This document shows, piece by piece, positions 1 to 8,692 of a DNA stretch of 64,000 nt. Position numbers and translations under genes: made by a program. The DNA lies in assembly GCA_016716225.1 (NCBI GenBank), contig JADJWT010000001.1, forward strand, positions 992,001-1,056,000, given 5' to 3'. Source of the DNA: Ignavibacteriota bacterium (GTDB lineage Bacteria; Bacteroidota; Ignavibacteria; Ignavibacteriales; Melioribacteraceae). The notes beneath the pieces were generated by a model. That model did not search any database. It saw only the letters and a list, made by a program, of their open reading frames with translations, and was not told the origin of the DNA. Position 1 is the first letter of the stretch, and each line of letters begins with the position of its first letter.

Positions 1-595
1 GAAAGGTATTAATACTTTGTCCGCTTATATTAAAATTCTCTAATGCACGCAAAGTTTGAATTCCATAATATCTTTCTTGTGGAACATTTCTATCGCCTAA
101 AAGATCATGCTCTTTTCTTGTTCTTCCAGATTCATACTGGTCACCAATATTTACCGCATTGATATTTGTCCTTTTCATCCTTCTGGAAATTACGCGCGAA
201 ATTGTTGAATAAAGTTTTACTGCAATTTCTCCGTGTTTGTTAGAAATATTAGTTAATTCCAACTTATCAATAATTATAATTTTTGTGTTTAATAAAGTTC
301 TTGCAGATGTTGAATGTGGAGAATCATCAATCAACGAGCCTTCTCCGAGAAAATCATACTTTGAAAAAAATGCTAATCTTTTTTCTTGTCCAAACGGAGT
401 TCTTTTAAACAACTCAACTTCACCTTCATAAATTATGAACAAAACTTCATGCGGATTATTTTCACTAAATAGAATTGCATCTTTTTCATAAGATTCAATC
501 ACCATCTTTTCCGCAACAATGTTAAGTTCTTCATCTGTAAAATTGTTAAACAATTCAACTTTTTTGATAAATTCCTTAATATCTGCAACACTCAT
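1..595 (-). CDS. Cyclic-nucleotide-binding domain fused to aspartate ammonia-lyase (3' part lies outside the window)
   Basis: I translated the minus strand from an ATG at 595, preceded by an AGGAG ribosome site 5 bases upstream; 198 codons are visible and the frame stays open to the window edge. Residues 1-145 read as a CAP/FNR-type nucleotide-binding domain: helical start, beta-roll, and a phosphate-cassette-like segment (GEGSL at 84-88, then DDSPHSTSA). The arginine that contacts the cyclic phosphate in CAP is replaced by His94, so cAMP binding is uncertain. After a short linker (about 146-159), residues 160-198 match the conserved start of aspartase/fumarase-superfamily aspartate ammonia-lyases (RKEHDLLGDRNVP, then YYGIQTLRALENF and SGQSI). 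Aspartase interconverts aspartate with fumarate plus ammonia. I infer an aspartase with an N-terminal regulatory domain. The gene diverges from the sigma-factor operon; the 72-base gap must hold both promoters. Confidence 0.85.
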   Translation of the reverse strand, partial: MSVADIKEFIKKVELFNNFTDEELNIVAEKMVIESYEKDAILFSENNPHEVLFIIYEGEVELFKRTPFGQEKRLAFFSKYDFLGEGSLIDDSPHSTSARTLLNTKIIIIDKLELTNISNKHGEIAVKLYSTISRVISRRMKRTNINAVNIGDQYESGRTRKEHDLLGDRNVPQERYYGIQTLRALENFNISGQSINTF

Positions 596-667
596 AAAAA
601 CTCCTAAAAATTTTTTATTTTTTTTGTAACAAAATGAATTTCCATTTCGTCTTTATGTATAGAAACT

Positions 668-1198
668 ATGTTAACTGATACAAAATACAATTTTTTAGTT
701 CAGCAATACAAGAGCAGAATTTACAATTATTCTGTTTACTTGTTAAAAAATAAAATGGATGCTGAAGATGTTACTCAAGAAGTTCTGATTAGAATTTGGA
801 AAAATTTGGGGAACTTTAATATTCTTTCTGCAAAAACTTGGATTATGAAAACGACACACAATTTATGTTTAGATTATTTGAGAAAACGAAAATCAGATTT
901 TTCTAAAAACCCTTATTCTATTGATGATGTAAGTGAATTTATTGAAAATAAAGATTCTGAAAATCCGGTTTTGAAATTTGAAAATGATTTACAAAACGAA
1001 AATATAAAATTGCAGATTCAAGAACTTCCGGAAAATTTAAAAAGTGTTTTTGTTCTATACGAATTGCAAAATATGAAATACAAGGAAATTAGTAAGTCGC
1101 TTGATATTCCAATAAATTCCGTAAAAGTATATTTATTAAGAGCGCGAAAACAATTACAAGAAAAACTCAGCAAATTTAAATTGCAAGAGGTGGCTTAA
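668..1198 (+). CDS. ECF-type RNA polymerase sigma factor (sigma-70 family)
   Basis: This 176-aa protein has the two-domain layout of extracytoplasmic-function sigma factors. Region 2 (about residues 10-75) contains DAEDVTQEVLIRIWKNL followed by AKTWIMKTTHNLCLDYLRKRK, the -10 recognition helix region. Region 4 (about 115-165) contains LPENLKSVFVLYELQNMKYKEISKSL and the recognition helix NSVKVYLLRARKQL. No region 1.1 or 3 is present. It is the first gene of an operon: its TAA is followed immediately by the GTG of a single-pass membrane protein, then two DUF4252 proteins. This layout is typical of a sigma factor controlled by a membrane anti-sigma factor; the inducing signal cannot be read from the sequence. 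Confidence 0.93.
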   Translation: MLTDTKYNFLVQQYKSRIYNYSVYLLKNKMDAEDVTQEVLIRIWKNLGNFNILSAKTWIMKTTHNLCLDYLRKRKSDFSKNPYSIDDVSEFIENKDSENPVLKFENDLQNENIKLQIQELPENLKSVFVLYELQNMKYKEISKSLDIPINSVKVYLLRARKQLQEKLSKFKLQEVA

Positions 1199-1753
1199 GT
1201 GAATGAAGAATTATTAAATAAAATTATTGACGTCGCATATAGAAATGCTTCGGTTTGGAAAAAGTTTGAAATTTATTTTCTTGCCTTTAAAAATTCTGAA
1301 GTGAAAAATACTTTGGCTGAATATAAAGTTACTGCCAAAAAGGTTAAAAATTTGGAAATAGAAGATTGTCCGGAAAATATTATAAATAATGTTGCAAAAA
1401 TCATAAAATCAGAAAACATAAATTCACATTCGCTGATTTCTGATATATATAATATTTTATTCAATCGACCTTTGCTTTCCGGAACTATGGCAACAGTTTT
1501 CATTTTAGCAATAATTTCAACATTTGTTTTTCAACGACCGGAAATAAAGGAACATTATACAAAACAAGAAATTGAAATTGCCGAAAAACAAACCAGAGAA
1601 ACATTTGAATTAATTGCAAGTGTTTTGAATAAAACAAAAAATACCGTTGAACAAGAAGTTCTTGCAAAACGCGTAAGCAAACCAATTAAACAAAGTTTGA
1701 ATTTAGTAAACGATTATTTAGAAGGAGAAAATAAAAATGAAAACATTAATTAA
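1199..1753 (+). CDS. Putative single-pass membrane anti-sigma factor
   Basis: A 184-aa protein that starts with GTG directly after the stop of the sigma-factor gene, implying translational coupling. A cytoplasmic N-terminal part of about 90 residues is followed by one hydrophobic segment (about 94-112, LSGTMATVFILAIISTFVF) and a charged, probably periplasmic, helical C-terminal part of about 70 residues. I see no clear zinc-binding anti-sigma (HxxxCxxC) motif. The anti-sigma assignment comes from position and topology only; it could be an unrelated membrane protein co-expressed with the sigma factor. Its last 17 bases overlap the next gene. Confidence 0.55.
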   Translation: MNEELLNKIIDVAYRNASVWKKFEIYFLAFKNSEVKNTLAEYKVTAKKVKNLEIEDCPENIINNVAKIIKSENINSHSLISDIYNILFNRPLLSGTMATVFILAIISTFVFQRPEIKEHYTKQEIEIAEKQTRETFELIASVLNKTKNTVEQEVLAKRVSKPIKQSLNLVNDYLEGENKNENIN

Positions 1754-2288
1754 ATCAGTGTTGATTACCATATTTTTTGCAGCAATAAATATTACTGCAC
1801 AAGAAAACGATTATTCAAAATATGCGGGTTATGTAAATTTTGGTGATTTAACTTCACTTCAAAGCGATGAAGAAGTTACTGAAATTTTGATTGAAGAAAA
1901 ATTATTGAAAATGGTTTCCAAATTTACGGATGAAGATCCGGAACTTTCTGAATTAGTAGGCGGATTAAAATTAATTAAAGTAAATACATTTGCTGTAACT
2001 CCAAATAATTCCGGTGATTTGATGAAACGTGCGCAATCTATTGACAAGGATTTGATGAATAAAAAATGGGATAGAGTTGTTAAAACAAAATCAAAAGGAA
2101 ACGTTGCAAATGTATATTTGAAAACTGCCGGCGATGATGAATTTGTTGGATTAACCGTTGTAACTGTTGATGAAGGCGGAGAGGCAGCTTTTGTAAATAT
2201 TGTTGGAAATATTAATATGGACGCTTTGGGAAAATTGGGCAAAAAATTTGATATTCCCGGTTTGGATGGAATTAAGAAAGAAAATTGA
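1737..2288 (+). CDS. DUF4252 family secreted protein
   Basis: A 183-aa protein with an N-terminal signal peptide (MKTLIKSVLITIFFAAINITAQ, cleavage near residue 21). The body resembles DUF4252 proteins of Bacteroidota: a conserved YAGYVNFGDL start, a central LKLIKVNTFAVTPNN strand, WDRVVKTKSKGNVANVYLK, and a C-terminal VNIVGNINMDALGKL. The function of DUF4252 is unknown; family members are usually encoded beside ECF sigma factors, as here. The start overlaps the end of the preceding gene by 17 bases, placing it in the sigma operon. Confidence 0.75.
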   Translation: MKTLIKSVLITIFFAAINITAQENDYSKYAGYVNFGDLTSLQSDEEVTEILIEEKLLKMVSKFTDEDPELSELVGGLKLIKVNTFAVTPNNSGDLMKRAQSIDKDLMNKKWDRVVKTKSKGNVANVYLKTAGDDEFVGLTVVTVDEGGEAAFVNIVGNINMDALGKLGKKFDIPGLDGIKKEN

Positions 2289-2320
2289 AATTTAATTTTG
2301 TTCTATAAATCTTTTTCTTA

Positions 2321-2394
2321 ATCTTACTCTTAATCATAATCGCTCAGTGTTTACAAAAAATGATTAAGAATAAGATTAGGATTAAGAGTAAGAT
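2321..2394. repeat. Inverted repeat built from GATTAAG-like units
   Basis: The arms at 2321-2341 and 2374-2394 are 21 bases long and complementary at 20 positions, with a loop of 32 bases. Both arms are composed of near-repeats of GATTAAG/AATAAG/AGTAAG. It lies between the two DUF4252 genes, so a folded RNA here could affect expression of the downstream gene. A related stretch occurs at 60918-60951. Confidence 0.6.
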
Positions 2395-2444
2395 AAAAAT
2401 GTAAAAAAAAGATTAAATAGGAAAACACAATCCGCGAGGATGAA

Positions 2445-2984
2445 ATGAAAATTAAATATTTATTTCTATTATTCGGAATTTCAATTTTAAATTCTGGTTG
2501 CATTGGAATAAACAGAGAATTTAAGAATATTCGTTCACAAATTTTGGAAAGCTTAAATGATGATTTTGATAGAGAAATAGAATTTTCTGTTGGTCCCGTA
2601 GGATTTTTTATCGCAAGTCAATTTGTAAAATTTGCAGATACCGAAGAAAATGTTGATGAAATGCTTTCAAAAATTAGAAATATTCAAATTGGTGTATACA
2701 ATAGATTGAGTAATTTTTCACATCCATCATTTAAACTTTTAACAAATATCTCAAAATCTTTTGATGATGAAAAATGGAAACCAATTGTTAAAACTATTCA
2801 AGAAAATGAACTTACCGGAATATTTTTAAAAGAAAATTTTCATGAAGATATAAACGAACTTATTATAATTTCATTAAATGATGAAGAACTTGTATTGGTT
2901 AAACTTCAAGGAAATCTTGGTGCAATAATGGATGTAATAATTAGAGATTATGGTCACAATATAAAACTTGCTGAGAATAATTAA
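2445..2984 (+). CDS. DUF4252 family lipoprotein
   Basis: A 179-aa protein with a lipoprotein signal peptide: hydrophobic segment at 5-17 and a lipobox (LNSGC, Cys19). The remainder is weakly similar in layout to the preceding protein: VNRE/IRSQI start, a central strand pair, WKPIVKTIQENELTGIFLKEN (compare WDRVVKTKSKGNVANVYLK), and a C-terminal LVLVKLQGNLGAIMDVI. I read both as DUF4252 paralogues, one periplasmic and one lipid-anchored. It is 156 bases downstream of its paralogue, with a hairpin-forming repeat between, and is probably in the same operon. Confidence 0.68.
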   Translation: MKIKYLFLLFGISILNSGCIGINREFKNIRSQILESLNDDFDREIEFSVGPVGFFIASQFVKFADTEENVDEMLSKIRNIQIGVYNRLSNFSHPSFKLLTNISKSFDDEKWKPIVKTIQENELTGIFLKENFHEDINELIIISLNDEELVLVKLQGNLGAIMDVIIRDYGHNIKLAENN

Positions 2985-3070
2985 CTTCTGAATAATCTAA
3001 TAGTGCTTGTCATTCCCACGAAAATGGGAATTCAGTAGATTCCCGTCATTTAGTTAACGGATTCAGAAGT
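2984..3070. repeat. 87-bp element bounded by perfect 10-bp inverted repeats
   Basis: ACTTCTGAAT at 2984-2993 is exactly complementary to ATTCAGAAGT at 3061-3070. Inside is a second hairpin, ATTCCCA (3012-3018) with TGGGAAT (3025-3031), and a degenerate second CCCGT/ACGG pair. The element starts at the last base of the preceding stop codon. The structure is that of a small non-autonomous palindromic repeat; no transposase is nearby. Confidence 0.6.
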
Positions 3071-3117
3071 TTCAAATTTTCCTTAAATTTTTAGTTAATC
3101 TATTTCGATCAAAACAC

Positions 3118-3148
3118 TTTGTTAAAACAAATTTCACAACTATTTTTC
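3118..3148 (+). promoter_or_regulatory. Bacteroidota-type promoter before the DUF5916 gene
   Basis: TTTG (3118-3121) is followed after 19 bases by TATTTTTC (3141-3148), matching the -33 TTTG / -7 TAnnTTTG pattern except for the last base. It would give a leader of about 60 bases before the ATG at 3213. Confidence 0.4.
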
Positions 3149-3212
3149 ATTTCGCAAGTCTAAATACAATAAATCTAAATCAAATCCGTTTACAAAATAA
3201 AAAAGGTAATTT

Positions 3213-5858
3213 ATGTTGAAATATGTACTACTTATTCTAACAATTTCTTTAATTTCGGTAAATACATTTTCGCAAAAATTGCCTTCACAAAACGAAGTAA
3301 AAGCTTACAAAACTTCTGAAACAATAGTTTTAGATGGTGAATTATTAGAAAATGTTTGGAAACAAAATCCTACAACATATTTTATTCAAAAAGAACCTCA
3401 TGAAGGAAAGCCGGCAACTCAAAATACAGAAGTTAGGGTAGCATTTGATAACGAAAATTTATACGTGAGCGGAATGTTTTATGATACAAATCCCGATTCT
3501 ATTGATCAAAGTTTGATGAGAAGAGATAATATGGTTCCTTCAGATTGGTTTTTCCTTTTTCTTGATCCTTATAATGATGACCGAACCGGATATTATTTTG
3601 CCGTAAATCCCGGTGGTTCTATAAATGATGGAATTTTATTCAATGATAGTTGGGACGACGATACTTGGGATGGCATTTGGGAATCTAAAACAAAAGTTCA
3701 TGAAAACGGCTGGACTGCGGAAATGAAAATTCCCTTTTCACAATTAAGATTTAGTGAAAGCAATAAAATGATTTGGGGAATTAATTTTAACCGCGATATA
3801 AAAAGAAATGGAGAAAATTCTTTTTACATTATGGTTCCACCGAGTGAAAGCGGATTTGTTTCAAAGTTTGCTGATTTAGTTGGATTGGAAGGAATAAAGT
3901 TTAAACAGCGTCTCGAGTTTTTACCGTATATAGTTCAAAAAGCTCAATATTTAAAGCATGATTCGGGTGATCCATTTTACAAAGCAAATCAATATCAAAC
4001 TTCTGTAGGTGCAGATTTTAAAGTTGGAATTGGAAGTAACTTTAATGTGGATGCAACTGTAAATCCGGATTTTGGACAAGTAGAAGTTGATCCGGCGGTA
4101 ATTAATCTTTCCGCATTCGAAACATATTTTCAAGAAAAGCGACCGTTTTTTATTGAAGGTCAAGATATGTTTTATTTTGGAATTGGCGGTGCAAACAATA
4201 ATTGGGGATTTAATTTTGGAAGTCCGGAACTATTTTATTCAAGAAGAATTGGAAGAGCTCCGCAAGGGAATTTGCCGGATTATGATTATGGAGATTATCC
4301 AAAAGAAACACGAATTTTAGGAGCAGCAAAACTAACTGGAAAGATTGATGAAAGCTGGTCGCTTGGTGCAATTAACGCAATTACAGAAAGAACTTTTGCA
4401 ACGATTTCTTTAAACGAAAAAAAATCTAATATTGAAGTTGAGCCATTTTCAAATTACGGAGTTTTACGTACACAAAAACAATTTAATGATAATCGTCAAT
4501 CAATTGGAGCAATTTTTACTTCAGTAAATAGAAATTTGGAAACTGCGGATCTTAAAACTTCATTAAGCAACCAAGCTTATACTTTTGGTTTAGATGGATG
4601 GACGTTTTTAGATTCCGCAAAACAATATGTAATTACAAGTTTTTTTGTTGGTTCTTATACAAGCGGTTCAAAAGAATATATGTCTTATCTTCAAGAACAA
4701 CCATATAGATATTTCCAAAGACCAGATGCTACATATATGAAACTTGATTCAAATAGAACAAATATTGCTGGATATTATGGCAGAGTTATGTTAAATAAAC
4801 AAGAAGGAAATTTTTATATCAATACAGCTTTAGGTGCAGTATCTCCAGGATTTGAAAATAGTGATTTAGGATTTCAATGGATGGCTGATAAGATAAATGG
4901 GCATTTGGTTTTAGGCTATAGATGGTTCGATCCAGATAATATTTTTAGAAGAAAATCTATTTATATGGCTCATTTTAGAGATTACGATTTTGAAGGAAAT
5001 TTATTGAACAATGGAGTAATGCTTTTTTCTAATTTACAATTTGTCAATTATTACAGCTTTGTTTTTCAAGGATTTTACAATACTGAAGAATATTCAAGAA
5101 ATTTAACTCGCGGTGGACCTTTAGCAAAAAATCCCGCACAAAAATCACTTTCCATTAATGCTTCAACTGATTCAAGAGAAAAAATAATTTTAGGATTAGA
5201 AACTTCATATTATGATGATGAATTTGGTAGCAATGCATTTGATATTGAATTAGAGTTAGAGTGGAAACCTATAACTCAGCTTAGCTTTAGCTTTGGTCCT
5301 AATTATTCTATAAATAAAGATAAGCGTCAATGGATTGGAAGTTTTGCAGATGTTAATGCAAATAATACTTTTAAAAATAGATATGTTTTCGGTGAACTAA
5401 ATCAAAAAACAATTTCATCAAATATAAGATTCAATTGGACAATTACACCGCAAATGAGTTTTCAATTATTCTTACAGCCATTAATTTCTGTAGGAAATTA
5501 TGATAATTTCAAAGAATTGGCAAAATCAAAATCTTTAGAATACAATAATTATTCGGAAATTGGTGACGTAAGTTATAATTCTGAGAATGATGAATATTCA
5601 ATTGATCCAGATAAATCGGGACCTTCGGAACAATTTACTTTTAGTAATCCAAATTTTAATTTTAAATCTATTCGAGGAACATTTGTATTTCGTTGGGAAG
5701 TTTTACCCGGTTCGATATTTTATTTAGTTTGGTCGCAAGATAGAGATGATTATAACAATCCCGGCGATTTACAATTTGGAAGAGATTTTAGAAATTTAGT
5801 TAAAGCTGAATCAAATAATATTTTTCTTGCAAAGTTTTCTTACTGGTTGGATTTTTAA
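3213..5858 (+). CDS. CBM9-like / DUF5916 outer-membrane protein
   Basis: An 881-aa exported protein with a signal peptide (about 1-20, ending TFSQ). Residues 30-215 form a carbohydrate-binding module family 9-like domain (ILDGELLENVWKQ, VAFDNENLYVSGMFYD, FAVNPGGSINDG, WTAEMKIPFSQLRF, WGINFNRDIKRNGE). From about 230 the protein matches the DUF5916 beta-barrel-like region (PYIVQKAQYL, VDATVNPDFGQVEVDPAVINLSAFETYFQEKRPFFIEGQDMF in two blocks, SRRIGRAPQG) and ends with alternating strands and an aromatic C-terminus (KFSYWLDF), typical of an outer-membrane barrel. The family function is not established; a role in binding or import of glycans is often suggested. It is monocistronic, facing a convergent gene 22 bases after its stop. 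Confidence 0.82.
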   Translation: MLKYVLLILTISLISVNTFSQKLPSQNEVKAYKTSETIVLDGELLENVWKQNPTTYFIQKEPHEGKPATQNTEVRVAFDNENLYVSGMFYDTNPDSIDQSLMRRDNMVPSDWFFLFLDPYNDDRTGYYFAVNPGGSINDGILFNDSWDDDTWDGIWESKTKVHENGWTAEMKIPFSQLRFSESNKMIWGINFNRDIKRNGENSFYIMVPPSESGFVSKFADLVGLEGIKFKQRLEFLPYIVQKAQYLKHDSGDPFYKANQYQTSVGADFKVGIGSNFNVDATVNPDFGQVEVDPAVINLSAFETYFQEKRPFFIEGQDMFYFGIGGANNNWGFNFGSPELFYSRRIGRAPQGNLPDYDYGDYPKETRILGAAKLTGKIDESWSLGAINAITERTFATISLNEKKSNIEVEPFSNYGVLRTQKQFNDNRQSIGAIFTSVNRNLETADLKTSLSNQAYTFGLDGWTFLDSAKQYVITSFFVGSYTSGSKEYMSYLQEQPYRYFQRPDATYMKLDSNRTNIAGYYGRVMLNKQEGNFYINTALGAVSPGFENSDLGFQWMADKINGHLVLGYRWFDPDNIFRRKSIYMAHFRDYDFEGNLLNNGVMLFSNLQFVNYYSFVFQGFYNTEEYSRNLTRGGPLAKNPAQKSLSINASTDSREKIILGLETSYYDDEFGSNAFDIELELEWKPITQLSFSFGPNYSINKDKRQWIGSFADVNANNTFKNRYVFGELNQKTISSNIRFNWTITPQMSFQLFLQPLISVGNYDNFKELAKSKSLEYNNYSEIGDVSYNSENDEYSIDPDKSGPSEQFTFSNPNFNFKSIRGTFVFRWEVLPGSIFYLVWSQDRDDYNNPGDLQFGRDFRNLVKAESNNIFLAKFSYWLDF

Positions 5859-5880
5859 AAGTTAAAAAGCGAAAATCTTT

Positions 5881-7047
5881 TTAAAATAGCTTTATTTTGA
5901 ATTTTGAGAAATTCTTAAAAACTAAAAATAAAATTGCCATTAATACGTTTACCATAATTGTAAATATCATCGATAATTCTTTCGTTGGTAATGTTATTAT
6001 TCCCCAAATGTGATAAAAACTCGCAGTAAAAACTATTAAAAAATAAATTACAACAAAAATTAGTTTGAATTTTCTCTCGTCAATTTCATTAAAAATTAAT
6101 TTTAATAAATCGAAAAGAAATAAAATAAATGCTACACTTAATGGAGCCATCAATCTTTCGGGTTCACCAAAAAATGAAAGTGCCATAACAGTTATTGAAA
6201 AAATTAAAAAGTAAAAATGTTTTCTGAAAAATAAAATCGTTTCTCTAAAAAATATAATTGGAATTAATCCAAACGGTGTGAATGGAACAATAAATCTTTT
6301 AATCAACAAAATTGGTTTTGAGAAATAAATAACTTGCGTTGTGTATTGAACATACAAACTTTCTCCGCCTTCTGAAAATATTATCATCCTGATTAAAACA
6401 TATACAAGTATTGAACTTAAACTAAGAATGAAATAAATAATATAATTTTTTGCAGATGTTCTTTCTAAAAATAAATAAACAAATCCCGCCGGAAGAAAAA
6501 GCAAAACATATTCTTTTATCAAAACACTAATTGGAAAAATTAGAAAAAGTAAAATCCAATTTTTACGTTTCAGTAGAAGAAAACTTAAGAATAAAATTCC
6601 AAGAGAAATTACATCTCCAACTTGAAAATAATTCCAAGTATTGTATAGAAAGAAATATCTATTAAGTTGAAATGTTAACGTGAGAAAAAATGATAATTTT
6701 ATTCCAACATTATTATCCAACAAAAATAAGAAAACGGAAAACGCTAAAAATAGAAGTGCAATATGATTTAGTAAAACAAAGTTATTTATTATTGAAAAAG
6801 GTAAAAGTCCGGCAAGCCAAGGAACAACAATTCTATAAACAAACGGACGTATAACTTCTTGATTCAATTGCGGCGAAGCTTCAGCCATTAAAATGTATTT
6901 ATTAAAATCTGAATTTGAGTATAATGAATTTGAGTAATCAATTTTATTTGTTAAAAGAATCAGAAATTCAGTCACAAGAAATATTACAATTAAATATTTC
7001 CAGTTTTGTTTAGCGAGTTTTGAAATTGGGATAATATTTTCTTTCAA
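5881..7047 (-). CDS. Polytopic membrane protein, possibly GT-C-fold glycosyltransferase-like
   Basis: A 388-aa protein with about ten hydrophobic segments spread from residue 18 to the C-terminus. The start is TTG; I find no nearer ATG. A periplasmic first loop carries SDFNKYILMAEASPQLNQEVIRPFVYR, and the conserved-looking RPFVYRIVVPWLAG and FGEPERL segments resemble the loop motifs of polyprenyl-phosphate-sugar-dependent GT-C transferases and DUF2029-like proteins. No catalytic DxD or similar residue can be assigned with confidence, so the family name is tentative. It lies 15 bases downstream of the M2 peptidase gene and is probably co-transcribed with it. Confidence 0.45.
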   Translation of the reverse strand: MKENIIPISKLAKQNWKYLIVIFLVTEFLILLTNKIDYSNSLYSNSDFNKYILMAEASPQLNQEVIRPFVYRIVVPWLAGLLPFSIINNFVLLNHIALLFLAFSVFLFLLDNNVGIKLSFFLTLTFQLNRYFFLYNTWNYFQVGDVISLGILFLSFLLLKRKNWILLFLIFPISVLIKEYVLLFLPAGFVYLFLERTSAKNYIIYFILSLSSILVYVLIRMIIFSEGGESLYVQYTTQVIYFSKPILLIKRFIVPFTPFGLIPIIFFRETILFFRKHFYFLIFSITVMALSFFGEPERLMAPLSVAFILFLFDLLKLIFNEIDERKFKLIFVVIYFLIVFTASFYHIWGIITLPTKELSMIFTIMVNVLMAILFLVFKNFSKFKIKLF

Positions 7048-7062
7048 TTTAAAACCAATAAA

Positions 7063-8670
7063 TCAATTTGCGAATTGCTTAATCCAATAATTCGGATTTA
7101 GTTCTTCTCCGGTTGAACGTTTGATAAGCTTATCCCACTTGAATAAAGCTCCGTATGAGAAAAATAAATTAATTAAATATTCTCCGACTTCCTTTTTGCC
7201 AACGAATGAAATTTTTTCAGATGAATTATTTTTCAAAACTTTTTCTTTTATGTAATAATAAAGTTGCGATGCTAACAATTCTCCAAGCATATAATTATGA
7301 TAGTAAACCGGATAAAGTGCAATGTGAATTTTTGAAGCCCAGTCTGGCTCATTTCTGTATTCCGGTTTTTTCAAACCTTGATATTTTTCTGCTAAACTCC
7401 ACCAAAGAGAATTTAAATCTTGATCTGGATTTTCAAATAAAGCTTTTTCAAATCTGTAAATAACTTGTACCCAGCATGAGAAAATTATTTGCTCTAGTTG
7501 AAGCGTTTTAAAACTCTTTTCGGAAATATCATTTTTTTCTTCATTACTTATTCCAATCATTTCTTCAAGCCAATTTGGATTGGATGCAAATCTTCCGAAT
7601 AACATTGCAATTGCTTCTGTAGTAAAAATATGTGCATGTTCCCGTAAAGCCCACGGTAATTTTGGACTTACATATTTATCATAAACTGCGTGACCAAACT
7701 CATGAAGCATTGTTGACATCCATTTATAATTTGGTTTGATGTTACACAAAACTCTTACATCACCTAATTTATCTATTTGGGTGCAATATGCATGCTGATA
7801 TTTTCCTTCCTTTTCATACAGATCACTTTTGGCAAGCATATCTTTAATATTCAAACCAATTCCGGTATAATATTCATCGGTGAGTTTTTCAATATTTTTG
7901 TCTTCAAAGAATTTATCGAAATCAACATCATAAATACTTGGTCCTTGCTGAAAAAATTTATCTTGATAATGCCAAGGCATTAATTTTTCTTTTTCAATTT
8001 GATAATGATTTGATAAATAAATATCTATTTCATATTTAATTTCCAAAAATTTTGGTCGCGTTAATTCATCAAGTTCATCAAAAAGATTATCTAAAAATTC
8101 TGGTTCAAGTTCGTTCAACTTTAAACTCATTTCATGATAATTCTTATAACCTAAATTTTGTGCGGCTTCATTTCGTAATTTTACTAAGTCAATTACATCA
8201 TTGCTAACCATTTTACCAATCTGCTTGCTTGCCTTCCAAATTTCTTCAAGCTCAGTTATATTTTTAGACTTTTCTAAAATTTTATCAATTTCATTATCAG
8301 TAAATTTCTTTCCATTTACTTCTGCTCTGTAAGTTGCAAAAGTTCTCTCTATCTTGTTTGATAGGGAAATTGTTTTTGCGATAAGTTTTTCCTCAATCTG
8401 GTAGCTAGCATAAGTGTTATATAGAATTTCAATTTCTCTCTGATTTACCGAATCAAAATTTTGAATTGAATGCTTAAACTTTTTTAATTTTTCAAAATCT
8501 TCTTTGTTTGAAAATATTTTCTTTAGTTTTAATTCAAGTTCTGCGGTTTTTTCATAATCTTCCGGTTTGCCGGAAATTGTAGCATTGAAATTAGAGAGAC
8601 TCAATTCTTTGCTTAGATTTACAACTTTTTTTTCAAATGATTGTATGAATTCTAAAAATTCTTTTTCCAT
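7063..8670 (-). CDS. M2-family-type zinc metallopeptidase (gluzincin)
   Basis: A 535-aa protein without an obvious signal peptide, so probably cytoplasmic. The zinc motif HEFGHAVYD (about residues 323-331) with a downstream glutamate in FTTEAIAMLFGR (about 350) is the HExxH...E arrangement of clan MA. The long helical N-terminal half, the LVKLRNEAAQNLGYKNYHEM segment and the length fit bacterial members of the angiotensin-converting-enzyme-like M2 family better than M3 oligopeptidases, though the boundary is soft. Expected activity is dipeptidyl carboxypeptidase or oligopeptidase. ATG at 8670. A pair of REP-type palindromes sits immediately upstream. Confidence 0.78.
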   Translation of the reverse strand: MEKEFLEFIQSFEKKVVNLSKELSLSNFNATISGKPEDYEKTAELELKLKKIFSNKEDFEKLKKFKHSIQNFDSVNQREIEILYNTYASYQIEEKLIAKTISLSNKIERTFATYRAEVNGKKFTDNEIDKILEKSKNITELEEIWKASKQIGKMVSNDVIDLVKLRNEAAQNLGYKNYHEMSLKLNELEPEFLDNLFDELDELTRPKFLEIKYEIDIYLSNHYQIEKEKLMPWHYQDKFFQQGPSIYDVDFDKFFEDKNIEKLTDEYYTGIGLNIKDMLAKSDLYEKEGKYQHAYCTQIDKLGDVRVLCNIKPNYKWMSTMLHEFGHAVYDKYVSPKLPWALREHAHIFTTEAIAMLFGRFASNPNWLEEMIGISNEEKNDISEKSFKTLQLEQIIFSCWVQVIYRFEKALFENPDQDLNSLWWSLAEKYQGLKKPEYRNEPDWASKIHIALYPVYYHNYMLGELLASQLYYYIKEKVLKNNSSEKISFVGKKEVGEYLINLFFSYGALFKWDKLIKRSTGEELNPNYWIKQFAN

Positions 8671-8692
8671 TTTTTATCCAATAGAATGTAAC

